Origin: Pseudomonadota bacterium
Lineage (GTDB): Bacteria; Desulfobacterota; Desulfovibrionia; Desulfovibrionales; Desulfovibrionaceae
Assembly (NCBI GenBank): GCA_023438245.1
Contig: JAEXRD010000107.1
Span: 1-32,459 of the forward strand
Direction: 5' to 3'
DNA: 32,459 bases
Shown: positions 1 to 6,992 of the stretch, in pieces
Numbering within the stretch: position 1 is the stretch's first letter
How the letters are laid out: each line of letters starts with the position of its first letter
Notes under the pieces: model-generated
The model's input: the letters and a program-made list of their open reading frames with translations, nothing else
What the model was told of the DNA's origin: nothing
Database searches by the model: none
Translations under genes and position numbers: made by a program

Positions 1-400
1 CCCCGCCCCCCCCCCCCCCCCCCCCCCCCGCGGCGGGCCCCCCCCGCCCCCCGCCGAAGAGCGTCTCGAAGAAGTCGCTGAACCCGCCGCCGCCAAACCC
101 TTCCGGGCCGCCGCCGCCGAAGTGGAAGCGCATGTTCTCAAAGCCCGGAGGCGGCTGGAAATTCTGGCCCTGCTGCCAGTTGGGGCCGAGCTGGTCGTAC
201 AGCTTGCGCTTTTCCGGGTCCTTGAGCACCTCGTTGGCCTCGTTGGCCTCCTTGAACTTGGCCTCGGCCTCGGGGTTGTCGGGGTTCAGGTCCGGGTGGT
301 ATTTGCGCGCAAGCTTCTTGAAAGCCTTGGATATTTCGTCCTGGCTGGCGGTCTTGGAGACGCCCAGAATCTTGTAGTAGTCCTTGTATTCAACGCTCAT
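1..400 (-). CDS. CbpA/DnaJ-family J-domain co-chaperone (partial)
   Basis: This is the N-terminal ~133 residues of a J-domain protein that stimulates the ATPase of DnaK in the cytoplasm. The J domain occupies residues ~5-70, with the invariant HPD at 35-37 in the helix II-III loop. A segment reading LGPNWQQGQNFQPPPG follows; this is typical of CbpA-type (class B) proteins rather than canonical DnaJ. A Gly/Phe-rich linker then runs into the window edge, so it cannot be checked whether a zinc finger follows. The start is ATG at 400, with AAGGAG nine bases upstream (410-415 on the plus strand). The last visible bases are a G homopolymer coding for polyglycine. That may be a real Gly-rich linker, a slippage tract or an assembly artefact. 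CbpA-like is preferred over DnaJ. Confidence 0.88.
   Translation of the reverse strand, partial: MSVEYKDYYKILGVSKTASQDEISKAFKKLARKYHPDLNPDNPEAEAKFKEANEANEVLKDPEKRKLYDQLGPNWQQGQNFQPPPGFENMRFHFGGGGPEGFGGGGFSDFFETLFGGGRGGPAAGGGGGGGGG
6..29. repeat. 24-base C/G homopolymer
   Basis: Positions 6-29 are 24 consecutive C residues (G on the coding strand of the J-domain gene). In the reading frame they encode a run of glycines in the Gly/Phe linker. The frame is open across the tract, but a change of a single base would shift it. It sits at the window edge, where assemblies commonly break or collapse. Confidence 0.9.
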
Positions 401-432
401 GCGGGGATGCTCCTTGTTCCTGCCTGGCCAAC

Positions 433-459
433 GCCCGGACAACGCTGTTCTGTCCGGGC
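433..459 (-). promoter_or_regulatory. 9-9-9 inverted repeat in the cbpA/dnaJ-like leader
   Basis: GCCCGGACA (433-441) and TGTCCGGGC (451-459) are perfect 9-base inverted arms separated by exactly nine bases. The element lies between the predicted transcription start (~468) and the ribosome binding site of the J-domain gene. That is the position and geometry of a CIRCE operator, although the arm sequence is unlike the CIRCE consensus. It could be a repressor site or an RNA hairpin in the leader. Confidence 0.55.
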
Positions 460-474
460 TCGGCTCCATCCTGA

Positions 475-502
475 AAAATAGTGTGTGATGGCGGTCTGTC
501 AA
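475..502 (-). promoter_or_regulatory. Sigma70-like promoter of the J-domain gene
   Basis: Reading on the minus strand, a perfect -35 TTGACA (502-497) is followed after 16 bases by TATTTT (480-475), which matches the -10 consensus at four of six positions. Transcription would start near 468, giving a leader of about 68 bases that contains the 9-9-9 inverted repeat. Confidence 0.6.
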
Positions 503-599
503 GGGAGTTTTCCACAGGTTGGCGGAGAAGACCCCGCGCCCCGCCCTTGCCATCCTTTGGGGTTTTGATACCACATAAGCACAACAGGAGGATAGCCCC

Positions 600-2537
600 G
601 TGCGCCAGTGGCCGGTTTCTTTTCGTGTGTTTCTGCTGTCGGCCCTCTTTGTCCTCGCCCTGTGCGGGCAGGCCCTGGCCGAGGGACGCACAGCCCTGGT
701 CATCGGCAACGGGGCCTACCCCACCGCTCCGCTAAAGAACCCGGTGAACGACGCCACGGACATGGCCGCCGCGCTGACAAGGCTGGGCTTCCGGGTCACG
801 CTGCTCAAGAACGCCACCATGCAGCAGATGGAGGAGGCCGTGCGCGAGTTCGGGCTTGCGCTGCGCAAGGGGGGCATCGGCCTGTTCTACTTTGCCGGGC
901 ACGGCGTGCAGGTTGCCGGGGAGAACTACCTGGTGCCGGTGAACGCGGTGATCCAGTCCGAGGGCGACGTGAAGTACGGCTGCCTCAACGCCGGGCTGGT
1001 TCTGGCCAAGATGGAGGACGCGGGCAACGGCCCCAACGTGGTTGTGCTGGACGCCTGTCGCAACAATCCTTTCGCCAGGAGCTTCCGCAGCGCGGAGGCG
1101 GGGTTGGCGCGCATGGACGCGCCCACGGGCTCGCTCATCGCCTACGCCACCGCGCCGGGCAAGGTGGCCAGCGACGGCGAGGGCAGGAACGGCCTGTACA
1201 CCCAGCACCTCTTGAGGAACATCGCCACGCCGGGCCTGTCCATCTCGGATCTGTTCATGAGCGTCCGCGAGGGCGTGGTGCGCGACTCGGGCAAGAAGCA
1301 GGTGCCCTGGGAGAACACCTCGCTCATCGGGCGGTTCTCCTTGGCCGGGCAGCCGGTCGCCCTGGCTCCGGTTCCACAGGCGGCCCCGGCCCCGAAACCC
1401 GCGCCCCAGGCCGCGCCTGCCCCCGCCCCGGCCGTTGCCGTCCATGCGCCGAGCCCCACGCCGGAGGAGCAGAAACTGCTCGCACCCATCCGGCTGGCCT
1501 GGAGCGCAAAGCATGAGGAGGAGCGGGTCCTGGCGCGGAAATTGGCCACACCTCTGGCCGCCAAGGGCAGCATCTACGGCAAGTACGCGCTGGAGTGGCT
1601 CTCCGAGGACCGCATGGTTCAGCTCCGTGCCGCCCGCAAAGGCGCGAACCAGGGCATTCCCATCGCCATGGTCCATCTCGCGTCCATCCTTGCCGACGAT
1701 GCGGTATCCCAGGATGATGTCGTCGAAGCTCGATCTTGGCTGCGGCGGGCCATGGAATTGGGGGAGCCCCGGGCGCGGGTCGACCTGGGCGTGCTCACGG
1801 CCAAGGGCAAGGGCGGCCCCAAGGACCTCGCCGGCGGCGAGCGCATGCTTGCGCAGGTTGCGCGCGAGCATCCGGAGTTGAGCCTGCTGGTGGGGGTCAT
1901 GGTCTCCGATTTGGCGGAAGACGGGCTGCCGGACGCCAACGCCAAGGGCAAGGCCTACATCCGCCGTGGCGCGGAACTGGGCGACCTGGGCGCCATGATG
2001 CAGATGGGGCATGATTATGAAAACGGCTGGGGCGTGGCGAAAAACGGGAAGGAGGCGGCCTGGTGGTACGGCAGGGCGGCCGAGAAGGGGGACGGCCACG
2101 CCATGTTCTACCTGGGAATATTGCTGAGGACCGGTTCCGTGAACCTTCCGGCCGATCCTGTCGCGGCGGCCAAGTGGTTCCGCCGTGGCGCCGACCTTGG
2201 AAACGCGTTTTGCACGATCCAACTGGCGCGGATGATGAGAAATGGTGAGGGCGTCGTCAAGGATGCCGCCCGGAGCGTGGCCATGTTGAAGGAAATGGCG
2301 GAGCAGGGCAACGGAGACGTACAGGTGGAGTTGGGCCTAGTGTATGAGGAGGGTCTGGGTCTGCCCCGGAACCTGCCGGAAGCCTATTTTTGGTACGTGC
2401 TTGCGGATGAGGGGGGAAGCGGGGTTGGCCAGGCTCCCCGCTCCGAACTGGCCCCGCGCCTCACTGCGGCGCAGCGCGCCAGCGTGGAGGCCCGGGCCGC
2501 CAAGTGGAAGCCCAAGGGGGGCAAGGCGGTCAACTGA
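600..2537 (+). CDS. Secreted caspase-like (C14) protein with Sel1 repeats
   Basis: This 645-residue protein has three parts. Residues 1-27 are an N-terminal signal peptide ending in ALA. Residues ~29-248 are a caspase p20-like domain; the expected dyad is visible as GHG (His101) and DACRNNP (Cys153). An Ala/Pro-rich linker (~251-290) leads into an alpha-helical region from ~345 to the C terminus, with several Sel1-type TPR-like repeats (motifs such as AAWWYGRAAEKGD and AAKWFRRGADLGN). The likely role is a periplasmic or exported cysteine protease that meets partners through the repeats; the substrate is unknown. The start is GTG at 600, with AGGAGG at 586-591. It faces the rhomboid gene and overlaps its 3' end by 8 bases. 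Both catalytic residues are intact, so it is probably not a degenerate pseudo-caspase. Confidence 0.88.
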   Translation: MRQWPVSFRVFLLSALFVLALCGQALAEGRTALVIGNGAYPTAPLKNPVNDATDMAAALTRLGFRVTLLKNATMQQMEEAVREFGLALRKGGIGLFYFAGHGVQVAGENYLVPVNAVIQSEGDVKYGCLNAGLVLAKMEDAGNGPNVVVLDACRNNPFARSFRSAEAGLARMDAPTGSLIAYATAPGKVASDGEGRNGLYTQHLLRNIATPGLSISDLFMSVREGVVRDSGKKQVPWENTSLIGRFSLAGQPVALAPVPQAAPAPKPAPQAAPAPAPAVAVHAPSPTPEEQKLLAPIRLAWSAKHEEERVLARKLATPLAAKGSIYGKYALEWLSEDRMVQLRAARKGANQGIPIAMVHLASILADDAVSQDDVVEARSWLRRAMELGEPRARVDLGVLTAKGKGGPKDLAGGERMLAQVAREHPELSLLVGVMVSDLAEDGLPDANAKGKAYIRRGAELGDLGAMMQMGHDYENGWGVAKNGKEAAWWYGRAAEKGDGHAMFYLGILLRTGSVNLPADPVAAAKWFRRGADLGNAFCTIQLARMMRNGEGVVKDAARSVAMLKEMAEQGNGDVQVELGLVYEEGLGLPRNLPEAYFWYVLADEGGSGVGQAPRSELAPRLTAAQRASVEARAAKWKPKGGKAVN

Positions 2538-3255
2538 AGCGGAAGTCCTTGCGGAAGCCCTTGTAGTCGCAATGGTAGCAGCGCTCGGGCCGCATGAACA
2601 GCCGCACCAGCAGCATCCCGGCCAGGAAGCCGCCCACGTGGGCCCACCAGGCGATGCCCTGGGCCTCGGCGGAGATGGCCCCCAGCAGGCCGGAGAGCAC
2701 CTGGGTGAGGAACCAGAACCCCAGGAACACCCAGGCGGGCAGGCTGACGACGTAGGGGATGATGAGGATGGGGATGAAGGTGAGCACCCGGCCGCGCGGG
2801 TAGAGCACCACATAGCCGCCCATGACCCCGGCGATGGCCCCGCTGGCCCCGATGATGGGCACCGTGGCCGCCAGGTTGAACACCAGGTGCAGCGCCAGCG
2901 CCGCCAGCCCGCACAGCACGTAGAAGGCCAGGAACCGCCCCGGCCCCATGACGTCCTCGATGTTGTCGGCGAAGATCCAGAGCATCCACATGTTCATGAT
3001 GAGATGCCACCAGCCGGAATGCAGGAACATGTAGCTCAGGAAGGGCAGCGCGCCCATGGCCGGGAAGCCCTGGGCCGCGGCCCAGTCCGGCAGCAGGTAG
3101 CGCGCGGGCACGACGCCCAGGATGTGCATCACGCCCTCGCGCGCCCAGGGCGGCAGGCCGGAGAGATAGACGTGCAGGCCCACGTTGGCCGTGATGACCA
3201 GCAGCACGGCCACGGGGAAGTGGACGCGCGGCGTGTCGTCGCGCAGGGGGATCAC
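2530..3255 (-). CDS. Rhomboid-family intramembrane serine protease
   Basis: This is a 241-residue polytopic membrane protein. Rhomboid hallmarks are visible: the HSGWWHLIMN segment (Asn88 in the oxyanion region), the catalytic serine in GASGA (Ser138), and the catalytic histidine in WWAHVGGF (His206). About six hydrophobic helices are apparent. It would cleave transmembrane substrates within the inner membrane. The C-terminal tail has a CYHC pair (Cys226, Cys229), possibly metal-binding, which is not a family requirement. The start is GTG at 3255; its GTGA overlaps the stop of the upstream RluD-CoaE gene, indicating translational coupling. The 3' end overlaps the convergent caspase gene by 8 bases. 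The physiological substrate cannot be inferred. Confidence 0.93.
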   Translation of the reverse strand: MIPLRDDTPRVHFPVAVLLVITANVGLHVYLSGLPPWAREGVMHILGVVPARYLLPDWAAAQGFPAMGALPFLSYMFLHSGWWHLIMNMWMLWIFADNIEDVMGPGRFLAFYVLCGLAALALHLVFNLAATVPIIGASGAIAGVMGGYVVLYPRGRVLTFIPILIIPYVVSLPAWVFLGFWFLTQVLSGLLGAISAEAQGIAWWAHVGGFLAGMLLVRLFMRPERCYHCDYKGFRKDFRFS

Positions 3256-5039
3256 TCGTCCTCCTCCCAGCCCTCCTCGCCAAGCTCCTCGTCCCAGGCC
3301 CCGTCATATTCCTCGGGCAGCTCCACCGGCTCGGCGGCCACGCCGTCCAGCATGCGGGCGAGCAGGGCCTCGAATTTAGTCCGGCGCTCGGCGCGGCGCT
3401 TCTCCAGCTCCACCAGCAGTTCGGCGGCGCGCGCGGCCAGGGCCTCCAGGTCGCCGTCGTTGTCCACCACGAGGTCGCAGGCGGCCAGCTTGCGGTCCTC
3501 GGGCCACTGCCAGGAGTCCAGGGCGTCCAGCAGCTCCGGCGGCAGGCCGCGCGCCTCGCGCAGGGGGCCGCGCCGCAGCTCCGGCGGGGTGCGCAGGCCC
3601 ACCACCAGATCGGCCATGGCCGCGCCGTCCTTCACCTTCTTGTCCGTTCTCTGCCCATCAGGCTGGGCGCGCCAGCCGGTCTCGAAGAACAGCGGAATCT
3701 CGGCCACGGCCAGGGGGCGGGCGGCGTTCTCGGCCCAGAACCGGCGCAGGGCGTGCTCCACCAGCGGGTGGATGGCGTCCTCCACCTCGCGCCGCAGGCC
3801 CGGCTCGGAGAGCATGCGGGAGAAGAGCGCGGGTCTGTCCACGCCGCCGCTGGCGTCCAGGATGCCCTGTCCCGGGCGCAGGGCCAGCCGCTGGGCCAGC
3901 ACCGCCGCGCCGTCGCCGCCCGGCTCGTAGAGCGCGGCCACGCAGGCGTCGGCGCTGAACACGGGCGGGGCCTCGGGCAGGGCGGACAGCGCGCGGAGCA
4001 GGGCGCTCTTGCCGCTACCGGGCGCGCCGGTGAGCACCACGCGCAGGCAGTCGGCGGAAAGCTCGCGGAGCAGGGCCAGGAAGTCCTGGGGCGGGTCGGC
4101 GCGCAGGTCGATGACCTCGCCGGTTTCCGGGTGGCGCAGGGCCAGGCGGAAGGCGTGCAGCATCTGGCGCGGGGCGAGGCCCGCCAGCGGCCCGGGCTGG
4201 GCCAGCCAGCGGGAATGCTCGGCGGAGCCGTACACCGGGTCGCCCACGAGGGGGTGGCCCATGTGCGCCATGTGCACGCGGATCTGGTGGGTGCGGCCGG
4301 TGTGCAGGCGCACGGCCAGCAGGCTGGCGCGGCCCAGGCGGTCGGTCCACAGGCGCTTCCAGGTGGTGCGGGCCTCGCGCCCGCCCTTTTTCAGCACGGC
4401 CATCTTGGTGCGGATGCTGGGGTGCCTGCCCAGGGGCAGGTCGATATCGCCGCCGTCGTCCCACTGGCCGGGCTTGGGCCTGCCGTGCACGATGGCCAGG
4501 TAGGTCTTGCTCACGGCGCGGGCGGCGAAGGCCGCGGAAATGGCCAGGCGCGCGCCCTCGGTGAGGGCCACGGCCATGATGCCGGTGGTGTCCTTGTCCA
4601 GCCGGTGCACGATGCCCGGCCGCTCCCCGTCCATGCCGGAAATTTCCGGGGCCAGCTCCGGGAAGTGGTGCAGCAGGCGGTTCACCAGCGTGCCGTTCCT
4701 CAGGCCCGGCGCGGGGTGCACGGCCAGCCCGGCGGGCTTGTCCAGAAACGCCAGCACCTCGTCGCGCAGCAGCACCGTGAGCGGCCCGTCCTCGGGCTTG
4801 GGGGCGTCCAGGTCCGCCAGAACCGGGGTGGTGAGGCTGAGCGCCTCGTAGCCCTCCAGGCGCTGGCCGGGTTTTTTGCAGGGTTTGCCGCCGATGCTGG
4901 CCAGCCCGGCCTGTATCCATTCCTTCACGCGCTCCCGCGAGATCCCGTGCGGCTCCATTTCCCGCGCCCAGAACTGGTCCAGGCGCAGCCCGGCCTCGGC
5001 GGGGGTGGCGGTGCGCTTGTGTTCGTCGTGTTTGTCCAT
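3252..5039 (-). CDS. RluD-type pseudouridine synthase fused to dephospho-CoA kinase
   Basis: This is a 595-residue fusion. The N-terminal half is an RluA/RluD-family 23S rRNA pseudouridine synthase: an S4 RNA-binding domain (~18-70), then the catalytic domain with HRLDKDTTG (nucleophile Asp148) and TGRTHQIRVHM. The C-terminal half (~333-545) is CoaE, which phosphorylates dephospho-CoA in the last step of CoA synthesis. It shows the Walker A GAPGSGKS (338-345), the SADACVAALYEPGGDG segment and a DNDGD motif near the end. A charged Glu-rich tail closes the protein. I chose ATG at 5039. The open frame extends 42 codons further, but that part would overlap the glycosyltransferase start and looks non-coding. 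No convincing Shine-Dalgarno precedes 5039, and a predicted promoter lies directly upstream. Both active sites look intact. Confidence 0.9.
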   Translation of the reverse strand: MDKHDEHKRTATPAEAGLRLDQFWAREMEPHGISRERVKEWIQAGLASIGGKPCKKPGQRLEGYEALSLTTPVLADLDAPKPEDGPLTVLLRDEVLAFLDKPAGLAVHPAPGLRNGTLVNRLLHHFPELAPEISGMDGERPGIVHRLDKDTTGIMAVALTEGARLAISAAFAARAVSKTYLAIVHGRPKPGQWDDGGDIDLPLGRHPSIRTKMAVLKKGGREARTTWKRLWTDRLGRASLLAVRLHTGRTHQIRVHMAHMGHPLVGDPVYGSAEHSRWLAQPGPLAGLAPRQMLHAFRLALRHPETGEVIDLRADPPQDFLALLRELSADCLRVVLTGAPGSGKSALLRALSALPEAPPVFSADACVAALYEPGGDGAAVLAQRLALRPGQGILDASGGVDRPALFSRMLSEPGLRREVEDAIHPLVEHALRRFWAENAARPLAVAEIPLFFETGWRAQPDGQRTDKKVKDGAAMADLVVGLRTPPELRRGPLREARGLPPELLDALDSWQWPEDRKLAACDLVVDNDGDLEALAARAAELLVELEKRRAERRTKFEALLARMLDGVAAEPVELPEEYDGAWDEELGEEGWEEDE

Positions 5040-5045
5040 TTGGCC

Positions 5046-5074
5046 AGCATAGCCCGCCGGGCGCAAAAGCACAA
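5046..5074 (-). promoter_or_regulatory. Predicted promoter of the rluD-coaE fusion (possibly leaderless)
   Basis: On the minus strand, TTGTGC (5074-5069) and TATGCT (5051-5046) are separated by 17 bases. Only six bases (GGCCAA) lie between the -10 and the ATG at 5039, so transcription would start at or next to the start codon. There is no Shine-Dalgarno. The match is modest (3/6 and 4/6), so this is a prediction only. Confidence 0.35.
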
Positions 5075-5100
5075 ACACGGCGTGGCCCCATGCCCCCTTG

Positions 5101-5138
5101 CCCCTGCCCTTGACCGTAGGGAAGGGGCGTCGTACAAG
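5101..5138 (+). promoter_or_regulatory. Predicted glycosyltransferase promoter with inverted repeat over the -35
   Basis: TTGACC (5110-5115), a 17-base spacer and TACAAG (5133-5138) match sigma70 at 5/6 and 4/6. The start codon at 5147 is only eight bases past the -10, with no Shine-Dalgarno, again suggesting a leaderless message. The -35 is embedded in an imperfect inverted repeat: CCCCTGCCCT (5101-5110) against AGGGAAGGGG (5118-5127), 9 of 10 pairs. A DNA-binding regulator could sit there. Confidence 0.4.
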
Positions 5139-5146
5139 CCGGGCCA

Positions 5147-5944
5147 ATGCCTGCCACCACCACACCCCGCGCCGCCCGTGTTGTCGGGCTCGTGCTGACC
5201 TACAACGGCCAGCGCCTGCTGGACCGTTGCCTGGCCTCGCTCGCGTTCTGCGATACTGTCATCGTGGTGGATTCGATCTCCACCGACGCCACGGTGGCCA
5301 TCGCCAAGAAGGCCGGGGCCACGGTGCTGGAGCGCCGCTGGGAGGGGCCGGGGCCGCAGTTCCGCTTCGCGCTGGAACACATCCGGGCCATGACCCCGCC
5401 CGTGGACTGGGTGGTGAGCCTGGACCAGGACGAATGGCTCACCGAGGAGCTTTCCGCCAACATCCGGTCCGCCACCGCTGGCAACGCCGACCTGGCCGGA
5501 TACTGGATTCCGCGCTCGTCCTTCTATTTCAACCGCTTCATGCGCCACAGCGGCTGGTATCCGGACCGCCTGCTGCGCCTGTTCCGGCCCGCGCGCATGG
5601 AGGTGCACGTCAGCGGCGCGCACTACAGCTTCCACCCGCAGGGGGCCACGGGCCGGCTTGACGGCGACATCGTGCACTACCCCTACGCCAGCTTCCGCGA
5701 GCACCTGGACAAGATCAACTCCTACGCCCAGCAGGGGGCCGACGACCTCAAGGCCAAGGGCCGCAGCGGCGGCGTGCTGGCGGGCATCGCCCACGGGCTG
5801 CTGCGCTTCCTCAAGCTCTACGTGCTCAAGCTGGGCGTGCTGGACGGCCGGGCCGGGTTCATCAACGCCGCGCACGGCTCGTTCTACGCCTTCCTCAAGT
5901 ACGTGCGCGCCTGCGAAAAAGGCCCCTGGGGACCGGAAGCGTGA
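5147..5944 (+). CDS. Family 2 glycosyltransferase, WaaE/KdtX-like
   Basis: This 265-residue protein has the GT-A fold of family 2 glycosyltransferases. The N terminus VVGLVLTYNGQRLLDRCLAS starts the nucleotide-sugar-binding Rossmann half. IVVDSISTD (39-47) follows, and the acidic metal/sugar-nucleotide motif is LDQDEW (Asp93, Asp95). A late KINSYAQQGADDLKAKGR segment resembles the C-terminal region of lipopolysaccharide-core beta-glucosyltransferases of the WaaE/KdtX group. It probably acts at the cytoplasmic face of the inner membrane in surface glycan assembly. Sugar donor and acceptor are not determinable. It starts at ATG 5147 and ends in a GTGA overlap with the tRNA thiolase gene, which is transcribed with it although functionally unrelated. 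Confidence 0.85.
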   Translation: MPATTTPRAARVVGLVLTYNGQRLLDRCLASLAFCDTVIVVDSISTDATVAIAKKAGATVLERRWEGPGPQFRFALEHIRAMTPPVDWVVSLDQDEWLTEELSANIRSATAGNADLAGYWIPRSSFYFNRFMRHSGWYPDRLLRLFRPARMEVHVSGAHYSFHPQGATGRLDGDIVHYPYASFREHLDKINSYAQQGADDLKAKGRSGGVLAGIAHGLLRFLKLYVLKLGVLDGRAGFINAAHGSFYAFLKYVRACEKGPWGPEA

Positions 5945-6969
5945 AGATCGCCGTTGCCGTGAGCGGCGGGGCGGACAGCCTGGCGTCGCTCATCTCCCTG
6001 GGCGAGGCCGGGCATGAGGTGCTGGCCCTGCACGGGCTTTTCCGGGCCGACGACGACGGCAAGGCCGCGGCGGGGCTCATGATCGCCTGCGCGCGGCTGG
6101 GCGTGCCCCTGCACTGCCTGGACCTGCGCGCGGAGTTCGAGAAGCTTGTGGCCGCGCCCTTCGCCGCCGAATACCTGGCCGGGCGCACGCCCAACCCCTG
6201 CGCGCGCTGCAACGCGGCCATGAAGTTCGGCCTGCTGCTGGACCGCGCCCTGGGCTACGGGGCCGAGGCGCTGGCCACCGGCCACTACGCCGCGGCGGGC
6301 GAGCATCCGGCCTACGGCTGGGCGCTTTCGCGCGGGGCGGACCCGGCCAAGGACCAGAGCTATTTTCTCTCGCTGGTGCCTGCGGATCGGCTGAAGCGGG
6401 CGGTGTTCCCGCTCTCGGCCTCGCGCAAGGCCGAGGTGGTCGCGGGCCTGGCCGAGTACGGCGTCACCCCGCCGCTGCCGGAGGAGAGCCAGGAGATCTG
6501 TTTCGTGCCCGGCGACGACTACCGCGCCTTTCTGGCGTCGAGGACCCCCGATTTGCCCGGCCCCGGCCCGGCGCTGCTGCCGGACGGCAAGCGCGTGGGC
6601 GAGCACCAGGGCCTGTGGCGCGCCACCATCGGGCAGCGCAGGGGGCTGGGGCTCTCGCACTCCGAGCCGCTGTACGTGCTGGACAAGGACGTGGCGGCCA
6701 ACACGCTGGTGGTGGCTCCGCGCCAGGCGCTGCTCGTGCCCGGCTTCGAGGCCGGGGAGGGGAACATCCTGGTGGACCCGGCGCTGTGGCCCGCGCGCCT
6801 GCTGGTGCAGACGCGCTACCGTGAGGGGGCCAAGCCCGCGCGTGCGGAATTTGCGGACGGAATTCTGCGCGTGACCTTCGCCGAGCCGCAGGTGCGGCCC
6901 GCGCCGGGCCAGGTGGCGGCGCTCTACGATGAAGGCGGGGCGGTGCTGGCGGGCGCGGTGATCCGCTGA
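5941..6969 (+). CDS. mnmA: tRNA-specific 2-thiouridylase MnmA-like protein
   Basis: MnmA installs sulfur at C2 of the wobble uridine of tRNA-Lys, -Glu and -Gln using ATP and relayed persulfide. The 342 residues carry the PP-loop SGGADS (8-13; the usual sequence is SGGVDS), the first catalytic cysteine in NPCARCN (Cys87), KDQSYFLS, the second cysteine in SQEICF (Cys187), and TIGQRRGLGLS in the central tRNA-binding domain. The C-terminal beta-barrel is present. Length is slightly below the usual ~360. The start is GTG at 5941, inside the stop of the preceding glycosyltransferase (GTGA). The Val-to-Ala change in the PP-loop is conservative, so activity is expected. Confidence 0.9.
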   Translation: MKIAVAVSGGADSLASLISLGEAGHEVLALHGLFRADDDGKAAAGLMIACARLGVPLHCLDLRAEFEKLVAAPFAAEYLAGRTPNPCARCNAAMKFGLLLDRALGYGAEALATGHYAAAGEHPAYGWALSRGADPAKDQSYFLSLVPADRLKRAVFPLSASRKAEVVAGLAEYGVTPPLPEESQEICFVPGDDYRAFLASRTPDLPGPGPALLPDGKRVGEHQGLWRATIGQRRGLGLSHSEPLYVLDKDVAANTLVVAPRQALLVPGFEAGEGNILVDPALWPARLLVQTRYREGAKPARAEFADGILRVTFAEPQVRPAPGQVAALYDEGGAVLAGAVIR

Positions 6970-6976
6970 CGTCGGC

Positions 6977-6992
6977 GGCCCGCGTCCGGGCC
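6977..6992. terminator. GC hairpin between convergent genes
   Basis: GGCCCG-CGTC-CGGGCC is a perfect 6-bp stem with a 4-base loop in the 22-base gap between mnmA and the TPR lipoprotein gene. It lacks a proper U tract (TAGAAGTTGTTT follows on the plus strand), so terminator function is uncertain. Confidence 0.35.

Noticed and set aside
2344..3930. 528-codon plus-strand frame across rhomboid and coaE
   Set aside because: The product is Arg/Ser/Gly/Gln-rich with no domain, and it lies antisense to two well-supported genes.
5040..5165. 42-codon N-terminal extension of the RluD-CoaE fusion
   Set aside because: It would overlap the glycosyltransferase start and cover both predicted promoters, and it does not resemble the S4-domain N terminus.
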